A DNA stretch of 64,000 bases from Streptomyces sp. SUK 48 (GCF_009650765.1 NZ_CP045740.1:4068001-4132000), one strand, 5' to 3'. Numbered from the stretch's first letter, positions 46,176 through 56,137 are shown. Notes: a model not told the origin generated them from the sequence alone. Numbers and translations are program-made.

Positions 46176-46248
46176 GATGCGGCCTTTTTCTCTGAGCACC
46201 TCAACTCGGCCGCATCCAGGGGCATTCCAGACAATCGGGGTATTCACT

Positions 46249-47151
46249 TTGATTACCGGCATCCAGGGCATCCGCCTCCGCCGAGCCACCGCCGTCGCGA
46301 TCACCTCCGGTGCGCTGATCGCCACCGGCGCCCTGACCGCGGCGCCCGCACAGGCCGTCACCGCGCCCTCCATCGGAGGCAAGGGCGGCTACGTGATGAA
46401 CAACGGGAGCGGTTCGACCCTCTACACCAAGGCCGCGGACACCAAGCGGCCCACCGGGTCCACGACCAAGATCATGACGGCCAAGGTCGTCCTGGCGCAG
46501 AAGAACCTGAACCTCGACGCCACGGTGACGGTCCAGAAGGCGTACAGCGACTACGTCGTCAAGAACAACGCCTCCCAGGCCCACCTGATCGTGGGCGACA
46601 AGGTGACCGTCCGCCAGCTGCTGTACGGGCTGATGCTGCCGTCCGGCTGCGACGCCGCCTACGCCCTCGCGGACAAGTACGGCTCCGGCTCGACCCGCAC
46701 CGCCCGCGTGTCGAACTTCATCGGCAAGATGAACAGCGCCGCCAAGAGCCTCGGCCTGAAGAACACGCACTTCGATTCCTTCGACGGCATCGGCAACGGC
46801 AAGAACTACTCGACGCCGCGCGACCTGACGAAGATCGCCAGCAGCGCGATGAAGAGCTCCACCTTCCGCACCATCGTCAAGACCAAGTCGTACACGGCCA
46901 AGACGAAGACCAAGACCGGCAGCACCCGCACGATGACGGCCTGGGTCAACACCAATGGCCTCCTCAAGAGCTACAGCGGCACCATCGGCGTGAAGACCGG
47001 ATCCGGCCCCGAGGCCGGCTACTGCCTGGTCTTCGCCGCCACCCGCCACGGCAAGACCGTCATCGGCACCGTCCTGTCCTCCACCTCCATCCCCCAGCGC
47101 GAGTCGGACGCCACGAAGCTCCTCAACTACGGCTTCGCCAAGCTCGGCTGA
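46249..47151 (+). CDS. Secreted D-alanyl-D-alanine carboxypeptidase (S11)
   Basis: A 300-residue penicillin-binding-type serine peptidase. A signal peptide ends near Ala36 (TAAPAQA). The three active-site motifs are present: S71-TT-K74 (TGSTTKIM), SGC at 132-134 (LPSGCDAAY; Cys replaces the usual Asn, as in other streptomycete D,D-carboxypeptidases) and KTG at 249-251. It trims D-Ala from cell-wall stem peptides outside the membrane. TTG 46249 fits GGGG at 8 nt upstream and the signal peptide; an upstream ATG at 46177 lacks a ribosome site. The gene is alone, followed by a hairpin. Confidence 0.9.
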   Translation: MITGIQGIRLRRATAVAITSGALIATGALTAAPAQAVTAPSIGGKGGYVMNNGSGSTLYTKAADTKRPTGSTTKIMTAKVVLAQKNLNLDATVTVQKAYSDYVVKNNASQAHLIVGDKVTVRQLLYGLMLPSGCDAAYALADKYGSGSTRTARVSNFIGKMNSAAKSLGLKNTHFDSFDGIGNGKNYSTPRDLTKIASSAMKSSTFRTIVKTKSYTAKTKTKTGSTRTMTAWVNTNGLLKSYSGTIGVKTGSGPEAGYCLVFAATRHGKTVIGTVLSSTSIPQRESDATKLLNYGFAKLG

Positions 47152-47216
47152 CGCCGGGCGCCTGACGCCTGACGCCTGACACCGACGCCGGTTCACCGGC
47201 TCACCCGCTCCACACC

Positions 47217-47245
47217 CGGGCCCGTCGCACCCAGCGGCGGGCCCG
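47217..47245 (+). terminator. Hairpin after the D,D-carboxypeptidase
   Basis: Arms of 11 bases (CGGGCCCGTCG / CGGCGGGCCCG) with one mismatch and a 7-nt loop, 66 bp after the stop codon. Upstream of it is a small direct repeat of GCCTGAC (about 47160-47180). Confidence 0.6.
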
Positions 47246-47329
47246 TCGTGCTGTCCGGGCCCGGGCGGGCCACCGCGCCCGGGGAGCCGCCGGGGCCGCG
47301 GGTCCGGGCGGGGTGCCGCGATGAAGTGA

Positions 47330-47354
47330 ATGGTGCTAGCTTCATTAGCACCAT
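47330..47354. promoter_or_regulatory. Inverted repeat overlapping the ytrA-type start codon
   Basis: ATGGTGCTA and TAGCACCAT are perfect 9-bp arms separated by 7 nt. The right arm contains the first two bases of the start codon of the GntR gene (47353), so a bound repressor would block initiation. GntR/YtrA regulators commonly bind such short inverted repeats in their own promoters. Confidence 0.75.
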
Positions 47355-47700
47355 GTTGCTGCGCCTGGACACCACCGACACCCGCCCCCTGCACGAGCAG
47401 GTCGCGGCGGCGATCCGACGGGCCATCGCCGAGGGCGAATGCCGGGCGGGCGAGCGCCTGCCCTCGGCCCGCGATCTCTCCACGGCCCTGGACCTCAACG
47501 TCAACACGGTCCTGCGGGCCCTGCGCGACCTGCGCGACGAGGGCCTGCTGGAGTTCCGCCGGGGCCGGGGCATCACCGTCGCCGAGGGCGCCGCGGCCCC
47601 CCGCTCGGGACTCCGCATCAAGGTGCGGGAGCTGGTGGCCGAGGCATCCCGGCTGGGGTACAGCCGGACCGATCTCATCGACATGATCCGGGAGTTGTGA
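47353..47700 (+). CDS. YtrA-type GntR regulator
   Basis: A 115-residue regulator with a winged HTH (LPSARDLSTALDLNVNTVLRALRDL) and only a short C-terminal dimerisation part (LVAEASRLGYSRTDLIDMI), as in the YtrA subfamily. These repress small operons of membrane proteins or ABC transporters in response to cell-envelope stress. An inverted repeat overlaps the start codon. The stop codon overlaps the start of the next gene by one base (TGATG), so they form a two-gene operon. Confidence 0.93.
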   Translation: MLLRLDTTDTRPLHEQVAAAIRRAIAEGECRAGERLPSARDLSTALDLNVNTVLRALRDLRDEGLLEFRRGRGITVAEGAAAPRSGLRIKVRELVAEASRLGYSRTDLIDMIREL

Positions 47701-48704
47701 TGACGGACGGGCACGACGGGGGACGCGGCCGGCGCCGTGCCGGGCGCTGCGCCCTGGTGGGCGGTACGGCGGCCGTCGCCGCGCTGGTCGCCGGGCTTCC
47801 CTGGCTCCAGCGGGACCGGCTCCCGGACCGGCTGGCCACCCACTGGAGCGGCGGCCCGGCACCCGACGGCTCGATGCCGCTGTGGTCGGCCTCCCTGATA
47901 CCGGCCGCGGTCTGGCTGGTGCTCGCCCTCGCCCTGAGCGTGCGCCGGCGCCGCTCCTGGCCCGGACCCCGCTCCTGGCTGCCCATCGCCCTCGCCCCCA
48001 CCGCCGTCGTCCTCGTCGGCGCCCAGGTCTCGGTCGTGCGGGCGAACCTGGACCGCGCGGACTGGCACCAGGCCCGCCAGCCCGTCTGGTGGATCGCCGT
48101 CACCCTGGCCCTCGCCGCGGCGGCCGGAGTACTCGCCTGGCGGCTGACCGTCCGGGCCACCACCGCCGCCACCGCGCCCCGGGCCGGGGCCCCGGAGCTG
48201 GACCTGGCCCGGGACGAACGCCTGGCCTGGTTCTCCCGCACGGCCAACCCCTGGCTCCAGTCGCTCTCGGCGGTGGCGGCTCTGGTCGCCGTCGGCGCGG
48301 GACTGGGGCTGGTCCTCGGACTGGCGCCCGGCGCGGCGCTCTGGCCGGTGTGCGCCGCCTGCGCCGCCGTCGCCCTCGCGGGCGGCGTCTTCTCCTCGGT
48401 CCGGGCGAAGGTCTCGGAGGCGGGCCTGGAGGTCTCCTTCGGCCCTCTCGGCTGGCCCGTCCGCCGCTGGACCCCGGACGCCCTCGAATCCGCCCGCGCC
48501 GAACGGCGCCTGCCCTCCCAGGTCGGCGGCTGGGGCTACCGGTTCAGCGGCCTCGGCACCACGGTCATGCTGCGCGCCGGTGACTGTCTGGTCGTACGCC
48601 CCCGGGGCCGGCGTTCCGACTTCGCGGTGAGTGTGGACGACGCGGAACGGGGCGCGGCCCTGCTCAACGCCCTCCGCGCCCGCCGGCCCGAGCCCGGCCG
48701 GTGA
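47700..48704 (+). CDS. DUF1648-domain membrane protein
   Basis: A 334-residue membrane protein. The N-terminal part has a helix followed by the DUF1648 motif LPDRLATHWSGGPAPDGSMP, as in SdpI-like immunity/envelope proteins. Three more helices and a longer C-terminal domain with GPLGWPVRRWTPDALESA follow. It is in an operon with the YtrA-type repressor, which should control it. The role may be envelope-stress tolerance, by analogy to SdpI; not shown. Confidence 0.85.
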   Translation: MTDGHDGGRGRRRAGRCALVGGTAAVAALVAGLPWLQRDRLPDRLATHWSGGPAPDGSMPLWSASLIPAAVWLVLALALSVRRRRSWPGPRSWLPIALAPTAVVLVGAQVSVVRANLDRADWHQARQPVWWIAVTLALAAAAGVLAWRLTVRATTAATAPRAGAPELDLARDERLAWFSRTANPWLQSLSAVAALVAVGAGLGLVLGLAPGAALWPVCAACAAVALAGGVFSSVRAKVSEAGLEVSFGPLGWPVRRWTPDALESARAERRLPSQVGGWGYRFSGLGTTVMLRAGDCLVVRPRGRRSDFAVSVDDAERGAALLNALRARRPEPGR

Positions 48705-48729
48705 GCCGTGGCCCGGCGCGCCGTCCCCG

Positions 48730-49506
48730 CTACCGCGCCGGTATGCGGGGGAGCCGGTCGTAGGTCCTGAAGGTGTACGACGCGTCGTACGTCATCAGGT
48801 TCCCCGCGGCCGCCGGCAGGCCGAGGCGGTGGTCGACGAGCGGGGCGAGCGGGCCGCAGTGCTCGGCGGCGGGGACGGCGAAGGTGTCGTCGTAGGCCGA
48901 GAACTCGATCAGCGGCGGGTCCTGGGAGACCCAGGTGGAGGGACCCGAGCGCTTCAGCCGGAAGTCGACGGGGGCGGTGGCGCCGATGGCGCAGTCCGGT
49001 CCCCACAGGCGGCCGAGGAGGTGGAAGCGGAGACTGAACGTGCCGGTGTAGAAGTCGGACCGGCCTCCGTACTCGGGCTGTATCGCGAGGCCCCGGACAC
49101 CCGGCACGGCCGTCGGCGCGCTGTGCATCGCGCCCCACACCTGTCCGTCGCCGCCGTCCGGCAGGGGACCTTCCGCGTGCGTCATGGTGATCGGGGCGAG
49201 CCGCACCGTCACCTTTCCGATGGTCAGCACCGGTGCCGCGGAGTGCACTTCGCATCTCCAGCGGGCCGGGTCGGCCCCGCCGGGCAGGGACGGGCAGTCC
49301 CGGAAGCCGGTCACGGGCACGGCGGACGCGGCGGAGACGGCGGGCCGGGGCGCGGCGACCGCGACACCGGGCGCGCACACCGCCGCCGTACCGGCGAGGA
49401 CGGCCGCACCCGCGAGGGCGGCGGCGCGACGGACGGACACGCGCCGCCCGAGGGCGGAACGGCGAACAGGACCCGAACCGGCCCCGGCGGCAATGGATTT
49501 CGTCAT
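48730..49506 (-). CDS. Secreted protein of unknown function
   Basis: A 258-residue protein with a long signal peptide: a twin-Arg-like basic N-terminus (SALGRRVSVRRAAAL) and a hydrophobic core ending near VAVAAP (about residue 52). The mature part has three Cys residues (FRDCPSLPG, RWRCEVHS, GPDCAIG; a further one in EHCGPL) and no known catalytic motif. The RR pair may direct Tat export, but the consensus SRRxFLK is not met. The gene is convergent with the DUF1648 gene (26 bp apart). Confidence 0.75.
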   Translation of the reverse strand: MTKSIAAGAGSGPVRRSALGRRVSVRRAAALAGAAVLAGTAAVCAPGVAVAAPRPAVSAASAVPVTGFRDCPSLPGGADPARWRCEVHSAAPVLTIGKVTVRLAPITMTHAEGPLPDGGDGQVWGAMHSAPTAVPGVRGLAIQPEYGGRSDFYTGTFSLRFHLLGRLWGPDCAIGATAPVDFRLKRSGPSTWVSQDPPLIEFSAYDDTFAVPAAEHCGPLAPLVDHRLGLPAAAGNLMTYDASYTFRTYDRLPRIPAR

Positions 49507-49972
49507 GCCCCCAGCCTGCCGCCGGCCACCGCGCCCTCACCATCCGTGACACCCCTGGCGGGCCCCTGACCCACCCCTGACACCAGGTCAGGGCCCGGGC
49601 CGGGAAAGGCTCAGGGATCGGCTTCGCTCCCCCTTTCCCCACCCCTCTCCCTATCCCCCTATCCCGTCCTCTCCCTATCTCCTCTCCGCCTATCCCCTCG
49701 TCCCCGCCCCGCCCCCGCCTCCGTCCCCGCCCAATTCACGGTCGAATTGCGGCAAGCGCACCCTTTCCCTCCGCTCCACCGGCGAACTCCCGCCATATCC
49801 AGGGCCCGTGTCGTACGGCGGCTGTATTCGGTTCGAAGAAAGGCGGCGGTCCGTACAACCGTTCGTAGGTGTCACGTGTCTTTCTTGCGAGCCAACAGGC
49901 TCACTACATCGTTCAGAGCCCGCATACCCCCCATGCATCGTGCGCGCGGCTCTCTCCACGTGGGGAACACAG
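49507..49972. other. Intergenic region with pyrimidine-rich tract
   Basis: 466 bp without a supported gene. Bases 49626-49735 are about 90% C/T on the plus strand and contain repeated CCCTATCCCC-like units, a strong purine/pyrimidine strand asymmetry. The right part (49800-49972) is less GC-rich and leads into the secreted-protein gene, with GGGGA upstream of its ATG. It probably carries both divergent promoters. Confidence 0.6.
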
Positions 49973-50818
49973 ATGCGTATTCGTGCCGGCCTGGCCGCCG
50001 CGACGATGTCCGGCGCCGTGGCGCTCACCGCGCTTCTCGCTCCCGCCGCGCAGGCGGCGGACAGCCCGAAGATTCCGCACGGCTTCGCCTCGAAGCCGTC
50101 CGTCGGGCGCAACGCGCCGGCCGACGAGTCCCAGGGCAACGTCAAGATCACCAAGGTCACCGACAACGGCAACAAGGACGTCGTCGTCGGCCTCGGCAAG
50201 AAGACCTTCACCATCTACGTCACGGCCACCGCCCCGTCCGGGATCGCCACCGCCGACGCCATGCTGTGGCACGGCACCAGCCTGGACAGCGACGCGGACG
50301 CCGCGCTCTACACGGACTCCGACGCCACCTGCGACAACTGGAGCGCCACGAGCGCCACCTGCAAGATCACGATCACCGCCACGCCGGGCACCGACCTGTA
50401 CGACAGCGCCCTGAACGGCAAGTGGAACGTGGCCGTGCTCGCGGTCGCCAACAACAACGACTACGTCGAGACGGACGTCTACAAGAACCGCTGGGTCAAG
50501 CGTGCCGCCGGCTTCAGCGGTTTCAACGCCGCTCCGGAGCCGGTCTCCAAGGGCAGGACCATCACGGTCTCCGGCACCCTGAACCGTGCCAGCTGGTCGT
50601 ACATGAAGTACTACGGCTACGGCAGCCAGTCCGTGCAGCTGCAGTTCAAGCCCGCCAACAGCAGCACCTACAGCACGGTGAAGACGATCAAGAGCTCGTC
50701 CACCGGCTACCTGAAGACCACCGTCACCGCCTCGGTGGACGGCACCTGGCGCTTCCACTACGCCGGTAACAGCACCTCCTCGGTCGCGGACGCCTACGAC
50801 TACGTCGACGTGCGCTGA
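49973..50818 (+). CDS. Secreted DUF5707-like protein
   Basis: A 281-residue exported protein. The signal peptide ends at Ala29 or so (LLAPAAQAAD). The mature part is rich in Ser, Thr, Asn and Asp, with an immunoglobulin-like strand pattern (TFTIYVTATAPSGIATADAMLWHG, TITVSGTLNRASWSYMKYYGYG) and two Cys (ATCDNW, SATCKIT). I recall similar proteins annotated as DUF5707; the assignment is tentative. ATG 49973 is fixed by the signal peptide and the GGGGA site. It is followed by a bidirectional terminator. Confidence 0.75.
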   Translation: MRIRAGLAAATMSGAVALTALLAPAAQAADSPKIPHGFASKPSVGRNAPADESQGNVKITKVTDNGNKDVVVGLGKKTFTIYVTATAPSGIATADAMLWHGTSLDSDADAALYTDSDATCDNWSATSATCKITITATPGTDLYDSALNGKWNVAVLAVANNNDYVETDVYKNRWVKRAAGFSGFNAAPEPVSKGRTITVSGTLNRASWSYMKYYGYGSQSVQLQFKPANSSTYSTVKTIKSSSTGYLKTTVTASVDGTWRFHYAGNSTSSVADAYDYVDVR

Positions 50819-50843
50819 CCCTTCGCCGGGGACGGCGGCATGA

Positions 50844-50877
50844 CGAAGGCCCTGTGGAGCGATCCACAGGGCCTTCG
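50844..50877. terminator. Bidirectional terminator with GCGA tetraloop
   Basis: A perfect 15-bp stem (arms CGAAGGCCCTGTGGA and complement) closed by GCGA, a GNRA-type tetraloop. It separates the secreted-protein gene (+) from the bkdC gene (-). Confidence 0.92.
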
Positions 50878-50898
50878 GACGTCATGGGGAGGGGCCGG

Positions 50899-52278
50899 TC
50901 ACGCCCAGGTGATCAGCCGCTTCGGCTGCTCCAGGATCGCGGCCACGTCGGCCAGGACCTTGGAGCCGAGCTCGCCGTCGACCAGGCGGTGGTCGAAGCT
51001 CAGGGCCAGGGTGGTCACCTGGCGCGGCTTGACCTTGCCCTTGTGGACCCACGGCTGGAGCTTGATCGCGCCGATGGCGAGGATCGCCGACTCGCCCGGG
51101 TTGATGATCGGCGTGCCGGTGTCGACGCCGAAGACGCCGACATTGGTGATCGTCACCGTGCCGCCCTGCATGGCGGACGGGGAGGTCTTGCCCTCGCGCG
51201 CCGTGGACACCAGCTCGCCGAGGGAGTCGGCCAGCTGGGGCAGCGTCTTGGTGTGCGCGTCCTTGATGTTCGGCACGATCAGGCCGCGCGGGGTGGCCGC
51301 CGCGATACCCAGGTTGACGTAGTGCTTGAGCACGATCTCCTGGCTGGCCTCGTCCCAGGACGCGTTGACGTCCGGGTTGCGCTTGATCGCGACCAGCAGG
51401 GCCTTGGCGATCAGCAGCAGCGGGTTGACCCGCCTGCCCTGCATCTCCTTGTCCTGCTTCAGCTCCTCGACCAGCTTCATGGTGCGGGTCACGTCCACCG
51501 TCACGAACTCCGTGACATGCGGGGCCGTGAACGCCGAGCCGACCATCGCCGCCGCGGTCGCCTTGCGCACACCCTTGACGGGGACGCGGGTCTCGCGTGC
51601 GCCGTCGTACGACGCGACGGGTGCGGGCGCGGCCGGGGCAGCCGCCACCGGCGCGGACGCGGCCGAAGCCGCCGGGGTGGCCGCCGCGTGCACGTCCTCG
51701 CGGGTGATGATCCCGTCCGGGCCGGACGGGGTGACCGCGGTCAGGTCGACGCCGAGGTCCTTGGCCAGCTTGCGCACCGGGGGCTTGGCCAGCGGGCGGG
51801 AGGCGTCCGCCGCCGGGGCGTGCCCGTTCAGCTCGGGCTGGGCGGGCGCCGGGACGGTGACCTCGGGACCCTTGCGCGGGCGGCGCTTGGTCGCGGAGGT
51901 CGACACGCCGTAGCCCACCAGGACCGGCTGACGCGCCGCGGGCTTGGCCTCCTCGGCCGGAGCCGGGGCCGCCGGAGCCGCGGGCGCCGCCGCCTCGGCC
52001 TGTGCGGGAACCGGAGCCGGAGCCCCGCCCCCCACCTGCACGGTGATGATCGCCGTACCCACGTCGACCGTGGTCCCCTCGGGGAACCGCAGCTCGCTGA
52101 CCACGCCGTCGTAGGGGATGGGCAGTTCGACGGCCGCCTTGGCAGTCTCGACCTCGCACACCACCTGGCCGTCGGTGACCGTGTCGCCCGGCTGGACGTA
52201 CCACTTGAGGATCTCGGCCTCGGTCAGACCCTCGCCCACGTCGGGCATCTTGAACTCGCGTACGGACGCGTCCGTCAT
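50899..52278 (-). CDS. bkdC: Branched-chain 2-oxoacid dehydrogenase E2 (dihydrolipoyl acyltransferase)
   Basis: A 459-residue E2 subunit. A single lipoyl domain has the lipoate Lys47 (VETAKAAVEL); an Ala/Pro-rich linker, a peripheral-subunit-binding domain (about 160-200, PLAKPPVRKLAKDLG) and the catalytic domain with DHRLVDG (His430, Asp434) follow. It transfers the acyl group from E1 to CoA. With one lipoyl domain and the following E1 genes, the complex is most likely the branched-chain (bkd) type that supplies isobutyryl-, isovaleryl- and 2-methylbutyryl-CoA for fatty acids and polyketides; a pyruvate complex cannot be excluded. It is the last gene of the operon. Confidence 0.88.
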   Translation of the reverse strand: MTDASVREFKMPDVGEGLTEAEILKWYVQPGDTVTDGQVVCEVETAKAAVELPIPYDGVVSELRFPEGTTVDVGTAIITVQVGGGAPAPVPAQAEAAAPAAPAAPAPAEEAKPAARQPVLVGYGVSTSATKRRPRKGPEVTVPAPAQPELNGHAPAADASRPLAKPPVRKLAKDLGVDLTAVTPSGPDGIITREDVHAAATPAASAASAPVAAAPAAPAPVASYDGARETRVPVKGVRKATAAAMVGSAFTAPHVTEFVTVDVTRTMKLVEELKQDKEMQGRRVNPLLLIAKALLVAIKRNPDVNASWDEASQEIVLKHYVNLGIAAATPRGLIVPNIKDAHTKTLPQLADSLGELVSTAREGKTSPSAMQGGTVTITNVGVFGVDTGTPIINPGESAILAIGAIKLQPWVHKGKVKPRQVTTLALSFDHRLVDGELGSKVLADVAAILEQPKRLITWA

Positions 52279-52298
52279 CGTCGTCACGACCTTCTCCC

Positions 52299-53276
<978 letters not shown>

Positions 53277-53277
53277 C

Positions 53278-54537
53278 TCAGTGACCCCCTTCTGCGTCCG
53301 CGAACGACGCCTGGTAGGCGGCGAACTGGGCCCGCTCCTCGTCGACGAGCGCGTGCCCGTCCGCGTACACGTTCTCGAAGATGGCGAAGTGGTCCGGGTC
53401 GGGCATGGCACGGACCGCTTCGCGCACCCGCTTGCCCAACGCCTCGGACTCGGCCTCGAGTTCCTCGAAGAACCCCTCGTCCGCGTGGTTCGACGCCTCC
53501 AGATGGCGGCGCAGGCGCAGGATCGGGTCCTTGGCCTCCCATGCCTGCCGCTCCTCGTCGCCCCGGTAGCGGCTGGGGTCGTCGGAGGTGGTGTGGGCGC
53601 CCATGCGGTACGTGAACGCCTCGACCAGGGTCGGGCCCTCCCCGTTGCGGGCGCGCTCCAGGGCCCACCTGGTGACCGCGAGGCAGGCCAGCACGTCGTT
53701 GCCGTCCACGCGCACGCCCGGGAAGCCGTAGCCCTGGGCGCGCTGGTAGAGCGGCACCCGGGTCTGCTTCTCGGTCGGCTCGGAGATCGCCCACTGGTTG
53801 TTCTGGCAGAAGAACACCACGGGCGCGTTGTAGACCGCGGAGAAGGTGAACGACTCGGCCACGTCGCCCTGGCTGGAGGCGCCGTCGCCGAAGTAGGCGA
53901 TGACCGCGGAGTCCGCGCCGTCCTTGGCCACGCCCATCGCGTAGCCGGTGGCGTGCAGCGTCTGCGAGCCGATGACGATCGTGTACAGGTGGAAGTTGTT
54001 GCTGTTGGGGTCCCAGCCGCCGTTGTTCACACCGCGGAACATGCCGAGCAGGTTGGTCGGGTCCACCCCGCGGCACCAGGCGACGCCGTGCTCACGGTAG
54101 GTCGGGAAGACGTAGTCGTCCGCCCGGGTGGCCCGGCCGGAGCCGATCTGGGCGGCCTCCTGGCCCAGCAGGGAGGCCCACAGGCCCAGCTCGCCCTGGC
54201 GCTGCAGGGCGGTGGCCTCGGCGTCGAAACGACGGGTGAGCACCATGTCGCGGTAGAGGCCGCGCAGGTCTTCGGGGGTGATGCCGGCGACGTAGGAGTC
54301 GTACTCGGCGTTCTTGACCCGCTTGCCCTCCGGCGTCAGAAGCTGCACGAGCTCGGGCTCGGCGCCCTTCTTCGCGCCGGCACGCGCGGCGCGCGGGGCC
54401 CGGGTCGTGCTGGTGGTGCGCTTGGCGCTGGCGCCGGTGGCTCCGGACTCGGTCCCGGCCGAACCGGCCTTGCTGCCGGTGGTGCCGGCCTTGCCTGCGG
54501 CGCTGCGCTTGCGCGCGGCACTGCTGTCCACGGTCAC
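53278..54537 (-). CDS. bkdA: Branched-chain 2-oxoacid dehydrogenase E1 alpha subunit
   Basis: A 419-residue thiamine-diphosphate enzyme subunit. The ThDP motif is GDGASSQGDVAESF followed by the phosphorylation-loop-type region YRMGAHTTSDDPSRYR. The first ~75 residues are an Ala/Lys/Ser-rich, likely disordered extension (SSAARKRSAAGKAGTTG). GTG 54537 is chosen since GGAGGAG lies 5 nt upstream; the frame continues upstream without support. It is the first gene of bkdABC. Confidence 0.9.
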   Translation of the reverse strand: MTVDSSAARKRSAAGKAGTTGSKAGSAGTESGATGASAKRTTSTTRAPRAARAGAKKGAEPELVQLLTPEGKRVKNAEYDSYVAGITPEDLRGLYRDMVLTRRFDAEATALQRQGELGLWASLLGQEAAQIGSGRATRADDYVFPTYREHGVAWCRGVDPTNLLGMFRGVNNGGWDPNSNNFHLYTIVIGSQTLHATGYAMGVAKDGADSAVIAYFGDGASSQGDVAESFTFSAVYNAPVVFFCQNNQWAISEPTEKQTRVPLYQRAQGYGFPGVRVDGNDVLACLAVTRWALERARNGEGPTLVEAFTYRMGAHTTSDDPSRYRGDEERQAWEAKDPILRLRRHLEASNHADEGFFEELEAESEALGKRVREAVRAMPDPDHFAIFENVYADGHALVDEERAQFAAYQASFADAEGGH

Positions 54538-55031
54538 GTGTGCTCCTCCGTCGTTCCGGCCCCCGGGGTTGCCGGTAGGCCAGTGCGGCTCACCTGTTTC
54601 GACCACCGGGCACGGGGTGGGTGCCACTCGGCCGGGAACAGGCGTGACAGGTGCCCCGGCGAGCGCCCTGCGACCATTACGTTACCCAGTGCTCCACATT
54701 TCTGTGAAACCCCGCTTGACCTGCGATTTTGCTTGGATTTCCAAGTAAATCGAGGAGATGCGGAAGCGCGCTGGTCACAGCCTTGCGGCAAGGCCGAAGC
54801 AGACGAACGTTATCCCGCTCACCCAGGTGACGGGAAGAGTTCCCGGGCCAAGAACGGCCCGGTGCTTTGCGGGGGGAAAACTCCGAAACCCTGAAAAGGG
54901 CGCAAGACCTGCGCGAACACCGCGGACATTCACCGTTCGGCCGAGTTCACCTGTGACCGATTGCGACTATCGATGACTGACTGTGAAAAGCCCAGCTCAC
55001 AGGGTATTTTTCGTGGCCTAGCATCTGCGGC
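54538..55031. other. Intergenic region between bkdA and the phosphotransferase gene
   Basis: 494 bp without a supported gene. It contains the promoter of the bkd operon (minus strand) and a strong palindrome at 54728-54749, then an AT-richer tract (54890-55030) leading to the plus-strand gene, whose -10 (TAGCAT, 55019-55024) ends 7 nt before GTG 55032. No bkdR-like regulator gene is present here. Confidence 0.6.
54728..54749. promoter_or_regulatory. Palindrome upstream of bkdABC, candidate Lrp/BkdR operator
   Basis: TTTGCTTGGATTTCCAAGTAAA-like symmetry: arms CTTGGA and TCCAAG are perfect around a TT centre, and the outer TTT/AAA also pair (one G-T mismatch). It lies 191 bp upstream of bkdA. 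Lrp/AsnC-family regulators (BkdR) bind such AT-flanked palindromes; the identity of the regulator is inferred. Confidence 0.55.
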
Positions 55032-56078
55032 GTGCCGCGCTCTTGTGTACCACCCCCCATGCCCCACGCGCCCCCTCTGGGCGCCTTGCTCCGCCTGTAC
55101 GACGCCGCCGGGACGCCCCTGGCCTGCGAACCGGTCGACCAGGGGCTGCTCAACCGCGGCTACCGGCTGTGCACCACGCGCGGCCGGTACTTCCTCAAGC
55201 ACCACTTCGACCCCGACACCGCCGACCCGGCCGCCATCGAACGCCGGCACCGGGCCACCCAGCGCCTGGCCGCCCTCGGCGTGCCGGTCGCCGTACCGCT
55301 CGCGCACCGCGAGGGCCGTACCGTCGCCGTCGTCGGCGGCCATGCCTACGCCCTGCACCCCTGGGTCGACGGCGGACACCGCCATGGTGGCCAGCTGACC
55401 CGCTCGGAGAGCGCGCGCCTCGGAGCGCTGCTGGGCGCCGTGCACGCCTGCCTGGAGCGCGTGATGCCGCCCAAGGGCCGCACCCGCCCGGCCACCGGCC
55501 CCCATCCCGTGGAGAGCGCCGACCCGGCCGACACGTTCGCGCTCATCGACCAGCTGCTCGCCCGGGTGCGCCGGCACCGCCCGGCCGACGCCTTCGACGC
55601 GCTGGCCCGGCTCCGGCTCCGGGAGCGGCGTGAGCTGCTGGAACGGCACGCGGAGCGGCGCCCGCCGCCCGGCGGTCCGGTGGGCTGGGTGCACGGCGAC
55701 TTCCATCCGTTCAACCTGCTCTACAAGGACGGCGCCCCGGCGGCCATCGTGGACTGGGACCGGCTCGGCGTGCAGCCCCGCGCCGAGGAGGCCGTGCGCG
55801 CCGCGGCGATCTTCTTCGTGCGGCCCGCGGGCGCCCTGGACCTGCCGAAGGTGCGGGCGTACGCCCGCGCGTACCGGCGTGCGGCCGATGCCACGCCCGA
55901 GGAGCTGGCGGCGGCCGTACGCCGGGTGTGGTGGGAACGCCTGAACGACTTCTGGATGCTGCGCTGGCACTACGAGCGCGGCGACACCCGCGCCGACTGC
56001 CAGTTCCCGGCCGCCTCGGCGCTCGTGGTGTGGTGGACCCGCGAGTACGACGCGGTGTGCGACGCGTTCACCGGGTGA
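55032..56078 (+). CDS. Aminoglycoside-phosphotransferase-like protein
   Basis: A 348-residue member of the APH/choline-kinase fold. The Brenner motif WVHGDFHPFNLL and the metal motif IVDWDRLG are intact, so phosphotransfer is possible; the N-lobe is short (YFLKHHFD as the Lys strand). The substrate is not an aminoglycoside by necessity; homoserine or other small-molecule kinases have this fold. A GTG start 55032 sits 7 nt after TAGCAT, so the mRNA is probably leaderless; ATG 55059 is an alternative. Confidence 0.85.
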   Translation: MPRSCVPPPMPHAPPLGALLRLYDAAGTPLACEPVDQGLLNRGYRLCTTRGRYFLKHHFDPDTADPAAIERRHRATQRLAALGVPVAVPLAHREGRTVAVVGGHAYALHPWVDGGHRHGGQLTRSESARLGALLGAVHACLERVMPPKGRTRPATGPHPVESADPADTFALIDQLLARVRRHRPADAFDALARLRLRERRELLERHAERRPPPGGPVGWVHGDFHPFNLLYKDGAPAAIVDWDRLGVQPRAEEAVRAAAIFFVRPAGALDLPKVRAYARAYRRAADATPEELAAAVRRVWWERLNDFWMLRWHYERGDTRADCQFPAASALVVWWTREYDAVCDAFTG

Positions 56079-56137
56079 GCGGGTTTGCGTCCCTGCCGGC
56101 GACCGAGGGTGGTTTCTCCGGCGGCCCGGAATGCGAC

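Noticed and set aside
48730-49506. Tat substrate
   Set aside because: There are RR pairs in the signal peptide, but the SRRxFLK-type context is missing, so the route cannot be assigned.
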